Numbered from the stretch's first letter, positions 35,892 to 47,190 are shown. The stretch is 64,000 bases of DNA from Lepidodermella squamata (GCA_047495785.1 JBLDXI010000020.1:1922001-1986000); one strand, 5' to 3'. Notes: generated from the sequence alone by a model not told the origin. Translations and numbers: made by a program.

Positions 35892-36503
35892 GCTAGCTCC
35901 TCTAGAATCGGATTCGAGCGGAAAATTGGTGACGAAAATGCTTTTCAGATATTTATTGCATTATATTCCCAATATTAGAAATAGCATTTTTCAAGCTTTA
36001 GGATTGAATGACTTCATCCATGTAGAGAGGCTTAACGAGGTTTTTTACTGTTTTAGCCGAGTATCAGCTCATCAACGCGCCGTGAGCCGAGAAGATCAAG
36101 ATTGGAACCCACTGGAAAGTTCCTCATCCACGAAACGCGATTTGAAATAGCTTTTTGAATACTTTGAGGAACCTGTGCCAAATTTTCTTATAGCCGCCAG
36201 TTTCAGCTAGTCGGATGAATTCTGATAAAAAATCGGTTACTCAGATCCCCCAGAGCATCGAAACAACTTGGAACCTTTGGCAAGAGCAATGAAGAGCAAC
36301 TTGCTGTATCGGATGTAATATTTCCAAATAATGATGTATTTTAAATTAAAAAATGAAACAGAAGTAATTCTCATCAGTTTATTCTACCGACAACCGATTC
36401 CCATTGATTTCATCATCCCTGCTTTCAACTCGACAAAATATGAAAATGTTTAATAGAAGCCCTTCAGGTCGTCCTCCCCCATGTCGGTAACCGCGTGTCT
36501 ATA

Positions 36504-36830
36504 TCACGGCTGATAGATCGCCGTTTTCGAAGTCGGCGATCCCATTGTTAAGGACTGGAAGTATGATTGCTGTTGTGTGCTGATACTAGTAATGGCTCCG
36601 GATATGCTGTTCGCATCTCGGCCTGTAGCCTCCGGGCTCTTGTTCGTGATTTTGGTTGCTACCCTGACGACAGCAGCGCCGAACCCATGGCCTTCCTTAT
36701 GATGCCCGTGATGCGTGGTGCAGACGGCAACTCCAGCCTAAGAGATTCGTTTTACAGTGAAAAATTAGAATTTCAAGCTTATAAAGCTTCCCAAAATGAA
36801 TGCAATAATAATAATAACCTGGCGAAGCAT
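36504..36830 (-). CDS. MLRQ-family small secreted protein 4, GG donor
   Basis: Exons 36830-36792 (13 codons, MLRQVIIIIAFIL) and 36737-36504 give 90 aa. Exon 2 is almost identical to the copy at 30792-31116 (AGVAVCTTHHGHHKEGHGFG and onward, ending IYQP). The intron begins GGAAGC where the partner has GTAAGC, so it either uses a GG-AG intron or has lost splicing. Unspliced reading stops soon after exon 1. The extra Ile codon in exon 1 comes from an ATT run. The promoter-like module is at 36952-36992. Confidence 0.6.
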
Positions 36831-36951
36831 TTCTATTCAAATTTCAAAAGAATAAAAATTAACTTTTAAAAGAGCCGTAAAATGTGTAGAATGGAGGATG
36901 ATAAGGGAGTTTTGCTGACAGTGTCCAAAATGTTTGTGCTATAACGAGGGG

Positions 36952-36992
36952 CCAACGCCTCAACAGTTATTCCAGCTGCGACGGCGGTAGGC
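36952..36992 (-). promoter_or_regulatory. MLRQ promoter-like module
   Basis: CAGCTG module with the downstream GAGGCGTTGGCCCCTCG word, 122-160 bp upstream of the MLRQ gene at 36504-36830. Confidence 0.5.
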
Positions 36993-37417
36993 TTTTGATA
37001 TTGCAAATATATAGCTCCATTGCCGTTGCATCTTTTACTCCCTAGACTTAACTCATCCAACTTGAGATATATATTTCGTTTGGAGAAAATTCGAATAGAT
37101 AGAACGACTAACATAAAACCAAGCGAGTAAAGAATGTAGCTTGGAGCCGTGGGGAATCCACGGTTTTCACGATATCCACGAATGATGATACCAGCTTCAC
37201 CTTCGCAACAGGATGCGACTCAAGTCATCATTTTCATTAAAATATTTATTTCAGGATTAGAAAACGAATCGAATTGTAACAATGGGCTTACAAAGGTTTC
37301 ACGGAATGTCTTAATCATTTTTAATGGCGCTAGAAGCGACACTAAGGAAACGCCAGAAGCACATGACACTTGACACTTATTGGGATTTGGTCAGTTTATA
37401 GCCTTTGGCGACGTCGG

Positions 37418-37777
37418 TCACTGACAATTTTTATCCATATAGGCAATTCGATTTTCAGGCTTTTCTTGGAAACATCCGCGAGTTCCACCCTGTGATAATC
37501 AGAAATTTAACATAGTATTTTGTTTATTTTGGCTAAAAACGCTTACAGTGTTATCGCAACTTAGTCGACATTGCGACTGTGTCAAATTGTCAAGCGCTGT
37601 TGCAGCCATGAGTTCCAGTTCAGCTAGTTCAGCATCGCTTAGCTCGCTTATGGCTTTTATCAGCATGTCCTGCTCAGCCAACGACCCAGCAATGCTGTTT
37701 TTGACAGGCTGGGACAAAGATCTGGCCACCAAAGCCGCGGCGAGAGCTACGGGTATCAATAAAGCTATAGTGCACAT
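37418..37777 (-). CDS. AELAE-family small secreted protein 2
   Basis: Exons 37777-37547 and 37489-37418 give 100 aa with a 57-bp GT-AG intron. It closely matches the gene at 32583-32944: signal peptide MCTIALLIPVALAAALVARS, DAELAELELMAATALDNLTQ, QCRLSC, then GGTRGCFQEKPENRIAYMDK and NC. Both exons keep length, phase and all four cysteines, and changes are mostly conservative, so both copies look functional. A TATAAA word is at 37821-37826, about 44 bp upstream of the ATG. Predicted secreted; function unknown. Confidence 0.78.
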
Positions 37778-38642
37778 TTCTATCTCTTAGGATCCGGGAA
37801 ATGATAGCTTCAAGTTTGGTTTTATATGCTGCCTGTGTCTCGAATCAGTCGGCTGAAATAATTCACTTTCCTAGTCCCAACCAAAGTGATTGTTTACGAG
37901 AAAAGAGAGTCTGCTTTCAAGGGTGTTAGTAGACATTATCATCTCTTTCGCTCTTTAACTGCTCTGAATGCTTTCAGTGCTTTGATTAGGTTAATCTTCA
38001 AAAATTGACAATTGATGCACTTGGGGTCCTAGGTCTCTTTTTTAATTCTCAGGCCTTGATGGTGTCTTGGAAAGGACAAATTCAGAACTTTGTGAAAATA
38101 GGGCACATAAGGTGAGAGGTGACAGAATAATCGATTAATATCAGAGGGAATGTCTCTGAGAAACTCATTCGATTTTGATATCCACATATCATCTCAATCT
38201 GTTTTCGAAATTTCATGAACTAATTTTTTCTGGCTTGATAGTTTTGTCACTAGTATGTTTGACATTAAATTACATTTATTCGATTTTAATCATAACCCCG
38301 ACGGTTGTAATTCGATATCCCACTATTCATTCGATACGCCAAAGTGTCTCCTACTTTGAATTAGCAAATGAGTGGCACCTTTCAAGCCTTTTTCGGGTTA
38401 ATTCAATTGAGAAAAGTGAATTTTATTGCAAACATTTTGATGGCCAACTATTGACAAATTGCAAGAATAGTTACTATGTTCATAAGCTTGTTAGAGGACA
38501 TTACAGTCGCTCTCGGACTGCCCTGGGTGCGTTCAATGTTTTGATTAAGTTAACGATAAATTACTGGAATTAACATATTTGGGGTTTTAGCACTGCCTAG
38601 TAAGGCCCAAGTGTAAATGGACAAATAATATAGCCTTTGCGA

Positions 38643-40050
38643 ACATTATGTTTCCGATTTTCCGGGTCAAAGTCCATTGTCAGCCATTGCTGTCATCCAT
38701 CAGCCACAGTCAGCTCGCGTGTTGTCGTCCAGAGAGCTTGGTGACTTGGTGACTTGGTGACTTGGTCGTGTCATTGCAATTTTCAATGCAAATTTCGCAT
38801 GATTTTTCCAGGTGTTACTTATTACACTGCAGCACATATAGTTTGTTCAGAAAATGATCGGGAAGTCTCTTGCAACCTGCTATCAAGAAACGGGTGAATT
38901 GCGGTTACGTCTTTGTTAATCTCTTGCGTTTAGTTCGTAACGAGTTTTTCAAGTAATTCAGGGACTTTTAACCACTGTTTAATAACATGGCCAACGATGG
39001 TGGATCAAAATGATGCAATTAAACATTTTACAGGTTTGGTGCTACAAAATCATGACATGAGTAGCACTGAGATTAAAGATTTGCCGAGCGGGCGCAACTC
39101 AATGTTACCATGTGTTAATTGGAGTCAAATCAAAGCTAATTTCCGTCTTTTAGGTGAAAAGGAGACATCACACCAAGATGTATGCTTATTATCAAACAGA
39201 ATATTTTTAGCAGAGCCAAATTTGCTTGTTGCATACAATATCCGGGTGGATATCATTGGTGGATAGAACGATGGATATTGGCCTGAAGGCAAGAAGGCTT
39301 TCTATGTGGGCCAGGGGCGCAGCCGAACGCCGGAATGGTGGCCTGAAGGACGAATATCCATCGCTGTCCACCGATAAGACCCGGATATGGTTGTTATCCG
39401 GCGTCAAAAATCATAAAATCCGGATAACGGAGCCTAAGTTTAGATCCTGGCACCATAAACGCAACCAAGTTAAAAACAGTGACTTCTTTAAAAATGCAGG
39501 AAAATCGGCAAATAAGGCAAAGCAGGCCATGATCTCAAAGCGAAGATCTGGCCTTATGCAGAAAATTGTTTTGGATTTCTGCTTATCAATCGCGATATTT
39601 TCCAGAAATATTTGAAAATTCATTACTTCAGCAAATGCATTCTGCTTCCCATCTTATTCAGTTTTACCCCAAGCTAAAAGTCAGTAAAAAGTGAAACCAA
39701 ATATTTATGTTTTCCTTTCCCCTAAATTCAATTTCTCAAAACAATTTGTTTGTAAGTCATCAAAGCATAGATACCTTGACCTGAAAAATTATCAAAACGA
39801 AAAGCTTGTCGATGATGTCATGGTTATTGATGATACAGGTACAAAATAAAGGTTATAGGTGCTGCAGTGTAATAAGTAACGCCTGGAAAAATCATGCGAA
39901 ATTTGCATTGAAAATTGCAATGACACGACCAAGTCACCAAGTCACCAAGTCACCAAGCTCTCTGGACGACAACACGCGAGCTGACTGTGGCTGATGGATG
40001 ACAGCAATGGCTGACAATGGACTTTGACCCGGAAAATCGGAAACATAATG
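38643..40050. mobile_element. DNA transposon with ~193-bp nearly perfect terminal inverted repeats
   Basis: The left arm 38643-38835 and right arm 39859-40050 match with one or two differences, including a triple GTGACTTG repeat. The ends are CATTATGTTTCCG. The interior holds short frames without recognisable transposase motifs and a nested smaller inverted-repeat element (39236-39408). Long inverted repeats are typical of Mutator-like elements and a MULE transposase fragment lies 4 kb away, but no 9-bp target duplication was found. Near-identity of the arms points to recent insertion or arm homogenisation. Confidence 0.85.
39236..39408. mobile_element. nested MITE-like inverted-repeat element
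   Basis: The ends read ATATCCGGGTGGATATCATT and the reverse complement ATATCCGGGTCTTATCGGTG; both arms end at a GATGGATATT word. About 170 bp, non-coding, lying inside the larger inverted-repeat transposon. Confidence 0.75.
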
Positions 40051-40554
40051 AAGCTAGGATATGTTACATGTTGAGACGTGGCTGAGGTGGACGGAAATCA
40101 AAGACAACGTCTGCAAGTACCCGAGCATTGATGCTCCACAAACGATTCGTTATTTTTTCAACAGAAAAGTGATTCATCGCTATGGTGTAAACGGCCAATT
40201 TCGCGACAATTTTCTTCACGGCACTGAGATAACTTGAAAGACCTGAAAAGGCGCAACTAGATAGGATGTAGTATTTCCTGTCATTCAAGAGCGCCACAGG
40301 TAAAAAAATGTCACAGCTCGTCATTGAGCCTGCAATGGAAGGATTTCCTTCGGCCATTTTTCATTGGAAAAACGAAAAACTGATTAAGTTCGAAAAATTA
40401 AAGGGCAGAACCGAAATAAAGGGCAGACCCTAAATACAGGGCAGGATCTTATAATTCACAAAATACGATACTCATTAACAGTCAGAAAATAATTATCGCT
40501 TCTTTGCCATGAAATTACCGCGTCTTTACTTCTACATGATTCAAATCATAGCAT

Positions 40555-40915
40555 TTAGTATCTGGTTAGCTGAATAGCGGAGCCACATCTTTTCTCGATA
40601 TAATCCGAACGTTTTTCGGGAGATCTCTTAAGGCAGCGTCGGATGTAATTCTGAAATGAAACAAACGTTTTAACGAGAAATTAATTCGTTACTACCAGAA
40701 CTTACGGCGGGTTTGCACATGGTTTTGCACTGCTTTGAGGTAACATCAGCCAGTCCATTGAAAGCTAATGCTTCAATTTCTGCAAGCTCGGCTTCGTTGA
40801 GAAATTTCAGCGCATTAAGCATGATATCCATCAGCTCAGCGTTGACCCCATCAACCGGGACAGCAAAACAGGGAACTGCCATAGCAATGATAATTACAGC
40901 ATAATAAAACTGCAT
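40555..40915 (-). CDS. AELAE-family small secreted protein 3
   Basis: Exons 40915-40706 and 40650-40555 give 101 aa with a 55-bp GT-AG intron in phase 0. The start MQFYYAVIIIAMAVPCFA is chosen because it gives a compact signal peptide; an upstream in-frame Met (40951) would add 12 polar residues before it. The rest is NEAELAEIEALAFNGLADVT, QCKTMC, then NYIRRCLKRSPEKRSDYIEK, RC and a short tail. Cysteine order and intron position match the other AELAE genes while the sequence has diverged widely. Predicted secreted; function unknown. Confidence 0.78.
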
Positions 40916-41009
40916 TTTTCGATATTCAAAGAGGTTATACTTCGATTTCAATTCAATTTCAGGGTTTTTATCAACAACTTTTGGGCTGCATTGTCAACTT
41001 TGACGTTCA

Positions 41010-41260
41010 TCAGTGAGACATGGCTGATAGTTCTGTCACTCGGTATGTTTAACCTCATTCAATTACATTTGTTCGATATAAATCATAAAGCTGACGTTAG
41101 TAATTCGATATCCCGATTTGGGTGGCGACGAAGAGACATGAACGATTAAGAAGCTTTTCGGTACAGTGTCTCCTACTTTGAATCGGCAAACAATCAATTA
41201 TCCAGTGAATGGCACTTTTCAAGCCTCATACGGGTAAATTTGATTAATAAAAGAATCATA
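41010..41260. repeat. ~250-bp repeat upstream of AELAE genes
   Basis: Words such as TTTTGTCACTCGGT, AAATTACATTT, CGATATAAATCATAA, CCCGATT-GG-TGGCGA and GAGTGGCACCTTTCAAGC occur in order here, at about 33415-33610 and at about 38225-38400. Each copy lies upstream of an AELAE gene on the minus strand, at different distances (about 0.1 to 0.5 kb). Either a duplicated regulatory block or flanking sequence carried along in gene duplication. Confidence 0.65.
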
Positions 41261-41562
41261 GAAAAGCTTAAAAATGGCTTTTAATATTATGACTGGTGTC
41301 CGGAATCAGCGTTCCCCTTAATAGGAGACATTTCAATGGCTGACGATTAACAGCTATCCACGTGGGCATTTAATAGAAAAACCGACAAAACATATAAAGC
41401 CAGACAGCTTGTGACAAATATGGCCCTTGCTATGTTCAAGCTTTTGAAACTCGACAATTTGTCCCGAAATGAAGCATAACACGCTTGATAACTGATTGGC
41501 AATGTATTTATAACACCTGCCTATTCCAGAAATCGAGTATCAGTTCTTCAGCAGCTTGGAAA

Positions 41563-41939
41563 ATGAAAGTATCAATTGTTATCCTACTTACTTCAACCTG
41601 GTTGCCCGTATCTGGTGTAGCACTGGGGTTTTTGTACGATCTGAACAGCGAGACAACAGCAGCCGACAATGATGAGCTCGGTTTTATTACAGGTGAACAA
41701 GCTAAAACTCGTATGATGCCTGATTCTTCGGCGATTATGATGTGCAAGCTAGCCGCTGTTAGCAAAGCTATTCGAACAGAACTTGGCCCAACGGGGCTTA
41801 ATAAGGCAATCCTCAGGGTCAGCAATGGCTGAAAGCTGTAGCGTCAATGAAGGCGAAGAAATATCAACGCGGCAAAAGTGGCCGCCTTGGCCGCATCGTG
41901 GTAACAGGTCGTTTCGACGTTCCCGAAATTCCTAATTAG
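41563..41939 (+). pseudogene. GFL-family secreted protein with a frameshift
   Basis: The first part encodes MKVSIVILLTSTWLPVSGVA (signal peptide) then LGFLYDLNSETTAADNDE, matching FGFLSDMNSESTAVEHDE of the gene at 46807-47190. The second part, homologous to that gene's C-terminus (QQWLKAVASMK, GRLGRIVVTGRFDV, EIPN and stop at 41939), lies in a different frame. The switch occurs near 41800-41815, without plausible intron ends. One small indel explains it, so this is a young pseudogene or a sequencing error in a live gene. A TATAAAG word lies about 170 bp upstream. Confidence 0.72.
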
Positions 41940-43442
41940 AATCTTTGGCTTATTGCCTCAAAGTTTTTCAGATTTTAGACATATACTTGTTCTTGATACG
42001 GCTAGCACTATGAGATTGAAAATATCTGAAAATCGAATCGGTGTCTTCGTCTTAGGCACTTATGAATAAAATTTTGTGGAATATTCAAAGAGATAATTAG
42101 TATTTGTTCAGATGAGTGCGATCATGGATGGATCCTGGAGCTGCAGGGATGGAAATTTCGTTGTCTTTGCTACATTTGTATGATATAGCATGAGTAAAAA
42201 GTTTATATCTGAGCCGGCCGAGATTTACGAATCGAAACGAGTCAAAGACGAGTTGAGGTGAGTAAATCGAATATATAAGTTCAGATATAAACGATTTACG
42301 AATGCAATGGAAGCGAATCAGCCGCAGCCTGCAGTTCGTCTGAATTTCATGCCGATTTTCTCGCTGTCGAATGGCTCGATTTCGAAGACGCAATTGTGCC
42401 CAGTACCTCGATTACGGCAACTGGCAGACAATCTCTGGCAGACTGGTATGAACCCGGGATTTCTTTGGTTCGAAGTGCCGCCCGACTTTGCGGATCTTTT
42501 GAGTAGTGTTTCTGGTTCGTTCGATCGATGTATGGGTCGGAATGCTGCCCAAATTGTTGCCTGTGCATTTTCCCACCAAATTCCTATGTTTTCAGATTGG
42601 TTCAGATTGATCTGATTCGCCTGATCACCTAAAATTAATATCGATCATCGATTCAACTTGAATCGGTATTCCTTTAAGTTCAAAAAGCTGAACAGCATAC
42701 ATTAAGGAACCTGTAAATGAATGAGCTATAGCGCGCTGATTGGTCAACACTGAAAATGCTAGTTAAGCGCACTACTCCAGAGATCGTTACAGCCTAATTA
42801 TGATCACTTTTCGTAGATAACATTTATGGTTATTCATCTTATTGGCCATGACCGGGATGCCATAACACCAATCGTTACACAACGACGTCGAAATGGAAAT
42901 TCAGGAAATCGAAAAATGAACCATAATAAGAAACACGCTTTTGTGTAAATGTGTAAACTTTGAGACATCAAGATTAACAGACATGTCAACGCGTTATCAG
43001 TGATCCGACAGCTTTCGTTTTGAATATTTCGGGTTTTGATTGTAACGCTCGTGGCATTCGCCTGTCCTCAGTTGTTGTGTCAGTTGGAAAACCCCACCAT
43101 CCCGTTACTGTTGCCATCAACTGCTTTTTAGAATTCGTACGCGTGGATAATTAGATTAAATGTGTTGATTCAGGTTGAGGACACATCATCGCAAAATTAT
43201 CCGAATCGCCCATGTCTCCTCAGCATTCAACATTTAATCAGCCTCGCTATTTCATCTGGATATTGAATTATTGAGTGACGGATTGACACTAATTTCAGGT
43301 TAAAGGTACGTACTTACAGCATGACAAACTCATTAACCACGCTGTCTCTAAAATAGAAGCTGACAGGTCATGTAATTAAACGCTTTCCAATATAAGGATG
43401 ATTGACTTGAGCCAGAAATGTAACAGTTCACCGCAATCAATA
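41940..43442. other. intergenic, nothing supported
   Basis: A 102-codon frame at 42307-42615 overlaps other open frames on both strands and shows no signal peptide or recognisable domain. A fragment resembling the end of the MITE seen at 35437 (CGCGCTGATTGGTC) is near 42730. Confidence 0.4.
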
Positions 43443-43793
43443 ATGAATATTTTCGCCATTACTATCAGCGCTTTTGCAGTCTCCTGTCTTACAGCGTCCA
43501 CGGTAGATCCAAACAACGACGATCGAGATTGGATAATTGGCGCGCTGCAACAATTGAACGACGCCGAACTAGCCGAAATCGAAAAGTTGGCGCTTGACGG
43601 CCTGGATACGGTCACAACTGCACAGTGCGAAACAAAGTGTAAACTTTCCGTGAGTTTTTTTTTAGCTGAATTATGTCTTTTGAAACATTACGGCCCCACA
43701 TTACCACAGGATCTCATTGATCGCTGCCTGAAGCAAGCTCCGGAAAACCGACCCGATTTCATCTTGAATCACTGCAACTGCGATATATACTGA
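43443..43793 (+). CDS. AELAE-family small secreted protein 4
   Basis: Exons 43443-43649 and 43710-43793 give 96 aa. Signal peptide MNIFAITISAFAVSCLTA, then NDAELAEIEKLALDGLDTVT, QCETKC, and in exon 2 DLIDRCLKQAPENRPDFILN, HC and NC. The 60-bp intron (GTGAGT ... CCACAG) happens to be open in frame, so a retained-intron reading exists, but the spliced form matches the phase-0 junction of the other three AELAE genes. Start chosen at the Met that opens the signal peptide. This is the only AELAE member on the plus strand. Function unknown. Confidence 0.78.
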   Translation: MNIFAITISAFAVSCLTASTVDPNNDDRDWIIGALQQLNDAELAEIEKLALDGLDTVTTAQCETKCKLSVSFFLAELCLLKHYGPTLPQDLIDRCLKQAPENRPDFILNHCNCDIY

Positions 43794-44131
43794 TTTTAAG
43801 CTATTGCATCTGATGGAAATCTCTTGATTTGGTACTAGTTGATTAGCGTGAATAATAAAAATAATTATATTCTGGTCATTTTCCTTGAATGAAAGCAAAA
43901 GTAAAGATTTAATGAAATCTGTTTTCTGACGCCGTCTCTTAAGTGAACACAGACATAATAATATTATGATAATAGTTTTATTTTAGCCTCTCCATGACTA
44001 AGCGTCATTACCGTTTCCGGTTTTGAAGAGGGCGAAGGCAGGCAGGCTTACCCACCCCCACAGTTGAAGATCCTGCTTTTTCCGAAAAATTCATAGTTTT
44101 CAATCGAGTTAACAATCATGCGCCATTCATC

Positions 44132-44640
44132 TTATTCAAAAGACACCATTTCAGCTAGTTGAAAATCGGGTGTAATTTTAATTTCAAACTGCATTTCGCC
44201 AGATTTTTCCTTCCCTTCTTTCTTTGGCGTTTTGCCCTTCTTATCCTTGGCCTTATTCTTAGTGCTAGTTTTCGTTTTCTTTTTCCGGCGTAATTCCTTA
44301 GTCAGTCCTACTTTAATCGAACTTCTATGCACTCCGTGGATCCATCTAGTACGGGGTCGTCCTCTAGGTGCAAACCATCCCAACGGAGGCGTCCAAATAT
44401 AAATTTTGTTAATTAGTCCTTCTGCGTCGTAGTCACGTGATCTAACGATGTGTCCGAAGTACCTTAACCGTTGTTTTCAACTATGCGGCTCACTTCAATG
44501 AGGCCTCCGCATAGAGCCAGCCTTATGTCTATGTTAGGAATGTAGTCCATTAAGTGTACACCTACTATTGATTGGAGCCAACGATATTCTATAGTATTTA
44601 ATCTGTTTTCTTGGGCTACCGATATGTTCCATGATTAACA
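44132..44640 (-). pseudogene. non-LTR retrotransposon (LINE) fragment
   Basis: On the minus strand, broken frames read LRYFGHIVRS and then GWFAPRGRPRTRWIHGV before a lysine-rich tail. The pair (R)LR-(Y/W)FGH ... GRPRxRWxxGV is the usual C-terminal region after reverse transcriptase in many LINE ORF2 proteins. Upstream pieces (EYRWLQSIVGVHLMDYIPNI and onward) are interrupted. No RT core was found, so this is a 5'-truncated, decayed copy. Confidence 0.65.
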
Positions 44641-45433
44641 CAGACATCATGGTCAATAATCTCAGTGAAGGCAAGAAATAAAAAATTCGAGCTTGCCAGA
44701 TTCGAGCCGTGAACAAGCCTAATATTACATAGTATGAGCGAAGCCGTGCTCGCAAAAATTTCCACATTATGTTCAGTTTTTTTCCAGCTGGTTTTTCCGC
44801 GGCTTCGGTGGTCAAAATAATAATAATAATGACGGCTCGTTTGCTAGGCGGAATTTGTTAATAAAAGTTGTCAGCTACATGTAGACAATAAGTCGCTTAT
44901 GTAACGCAATTTCTAAAAATAATACAGCCTATTAATAGAAATTCGGTAAACGAGACGAGAGGATCGGACTATGAACATAGCTCTATTTAATGTGCGTACT
45001 CTAATGCAATCGTTTAATTATTTTTATATTGTTTTGTCACAGGGCTGGATGCTTGAGGTCCCGCAGATTATTAAATTTTCCGATTGTACATCTCATTATC
45101 GCTCATATTTTACAGGATCAATATTTAGCTAAAATAGGTGAAACGGGTGATACAGGTAACACATGTTGCATCTGGACAATAAGGGGACAATCAATCCTCA
45201 CAATGCATGTAAATGAACCCCATCAACCCCACCGCCGCAACCGAACCTGCAAAAACTAGTTGGACTTGGGCATATCGCGGGACTAGAATGTAATAAATAA
45301 AAATTTCGGCGGTGAAATACAACCTGCAAATCTGGCAAATGTGAAATTCAACTGTGGTATCGGAAAATCTATCTTCTCAGACATTATGGAGCTCTGAAAC
45401 ATTTTTATTACGTAATTTAACAGTCGTGATAAG

Positions 45434-45736
45434 TTATAAGTTAGCTCCAACCAGTTTGGAGAAAATCAATGCTTTGCCGCAATGGCCTCTGATATAAACC
45501 AATCGGTCCTTTACGGAAGAGTGTGCGAGGCACTGCAGCATGCGATGCGTGTTCTTATTGAGGCACTGCACGCATAACGTCGATGCGAACTGTTACAGAT
45601 AATCGATTGCTTTGATCGTTTTTTCTTGATGGCGTTTGGGCTGGTTATAAGGCTTAGGCTTACTTGCCGCGTGACTTGCTGCATGACTTGCCGCAATAAT
45701 CACCATCAAAAACATTTGAAGGGTAGTTGAAACCAT
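45434..45736 (-). pseudogene. secreted cysteine peptide gene with one in-frame stop
   Basis: One frame of 101 codons begins MVSTTLQMFLMVIIAASHA (signal peptide with an ASHA repeat). It continues through a basic stretch to an in-frame TAA at 45593-45595, then LCVQCLNKNTHRMLQCLAHS, RLVYIRGHC and a final stop at 45434. The C-terminal cysteine layout (CxxC, then C, then C after an R-Y-I segment) resembles the AELAE family, though the AELAE helix is absent. Only the 47-residue part before the TAA would be made normally. Assignment is tentative. Confidence 0.45.
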
Positions 45737-46119
45737 TTTTTCAATATGAGCGTTAACTTCTGAACGCTTAAATATTATCTTCAATGGCATGATATTTAAA
45801 AATTGATCGCTTATGTACTACTATAATCATCACCTCATCATCATCAACTTCTGATAATTTGTTAACGCGTGGCACGTCTACTTTACTCGGGAGACATTTG
45901 CCCAGATTAATTTATGAGTTGTCAAGGACGTGTGACATTTCTGTAACAAAATTAGAGATCAGTAGAGCGAAGTTAAATGAGAGCCTTTGCCGGGATGTTA
46001 GATTTCCCGCTAGCTGAAACTGACCGAGACGGAATGAATCTTTAGTAATTAGTGAACGCTCGGCAACAATGAGTAATATAAAATAATAAGCTTCTGGAAA
46101 CATACAAGGTTTACAATAA

Positions 46120-46457
46120 CATTGTGTGACCACTTAAAAGTCCAATCTAATGCGCACGCTGATTGGTCGATCGATCGTTGCTATGACTCCCGGATGAAAC
46201 GTTCTGTCGTGCGATCCATAAGATTTTTTGCAACAAGTGTTTTTTGCCGCAGCAATTTACCACAATTAATATGGAGTTTACGCTCGTGGTCAATGGAAAC
46301 CGGGCAGAGGGTGTGGCAAGGTCATTTTTTTCATAAATATAAAATAATTTATTAGTGGATCGCACGACGGAAATGTTTCATTCCGGAGTCATTAGCAACG
46401 ATAAATTGACCAATCAGCGTGCGCGCCAAGGTTCAACTTACCAGTGGTTCCACAATG
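46120..46457. mobile_element. MITE with ~110-bp terminal inverted repeats, copy 2
   Basis: Inverted copy of the element at 35437-35772. It starts CATTGTGTGACCACTTAAAA and ends in the reverse complement of CATTGTGGAACCACTGGTAA. Length and internal sequence agree closely. No gene is interrupted. Confidence 0.85.
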
Positions 46458-46806
46458 AAGTTTGAAGTTTGAATGAGCCCAGTTTCACCATTTCATCGTT
46501 TACTTTTCACTGGGTCATCGCCGTTCGAATGAGAAATCTCGCCTGTTTTTGGGTTGAAAAGTAACAGTTCGGCAAACTCATTTCTTCAAGGTAGAACTCA
46601 CAAATACCGCAATGTCGGATTTGAGCTTATCATGGGTAAATTGAATCAAAGGCAGTAGTTATTCGAGTCAAGGATAAGGATAAAGGATTCTGACCGTTTG
46701 AAAACAGTTTCATTTATTCATATGGGCTTTATGCTTTATGTGACATATTACAAATGCAAAAGCAAAATAACTCATTTCATTTCGTTGCAATAATTGGTAG
46801 CTTGTT

Positions 46807-47190
46807 TCACTTAGGAATATCTACTACATCAAATGACCCGGTGACAACAATGCGACCGTGTCTGTTGTTTTTGCCGCTACGTTGGTGCTTCTGACGCTTT
46901 ATCGACGAAGCCGCTTGCAGCCACTGCAGCCCGCTAGATTTTCTCTGCGCGTCCTTCATGAGCGCTGACAAGTCCGTCACTACTTTGGTTCGCATCGCTC
47001 CGTTGATCATAATCAGTTTGCGCCAGATTGATGTCGAGTTGACGCTCGGTATCGCTGGCATTTCAGCGGGCTCGTCATGTTCAACGGCCGTTGACTCGCT
47101 GTTCATATCTGACAAAAAGCCAAATGATGCCAGCGAAATAGGCAGCAAGGATGATATCAGAATTAAAATTACGTATATCGGCATTTTCAT
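46807..47190 (-). CDS. GFL-family secreted basic protein
   Basis: Single exon, 127 aa. Signal peptide MKMPIYVILILISSLLPISLA, then FGFLSDMNSESTAVEHDEPA (acidic), a helical middle (IWRKLIMINGAMRTKVV, LSALMKDAQRK), and a strongly basic C-terminus (KRQKHQRSGKNNRHGRIVVT) ending VVDIPK. No cysteines in the mature part. A paralogue with a frameshift lies at 41563-41939 on the other strand. TATAAAA on the minus strand at 47232-47238 is about 42 bp upstream of the ATG. Predicted secreted; the acidic-then-basic layout could be a processed precursor, but this is inference. Confidence 0.75.
   Translation of the reverse strand: MKMPIYVILILISSLLPISLASFGFLSDMNSESTAVEHDEPAEMPAIPSVNSTSIWRKLIMINGAMRTKVVTDLSALMKDAQRKSSGLQWLQAASSIKRQKHQRSGKNNRHGRIVVTGSFDVVDIPK

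Larger units (their letters stand above)
35996..38420. repeat. segmental duplication, right copy
   Basis: Counterpart of 30285-33610. It carries MLRQ gene 36504-36830, its promoter-like module, AELAE gene 37418-37777 and the shared upstream repeat near 38200-38420. It lacks the two palindromes of the left copy. Confidence 0.75.

Noticed and set aside
42307-42615. 102-aa plus ORF with a YLDYGNW-like (Tudor-like) segment in another frame
   Set aside because: The suggestive residues are in a different frame interrupted by stops; no coherent exon structure.
43443-43793. Unspliced 131-aa reading of AELAE gene 4
   Set aside because: The in-frame stretch between 43650 and 43709 has GTGAGT and CCACAG ends exactly where the other AELAE genes have their phase-0 intron.
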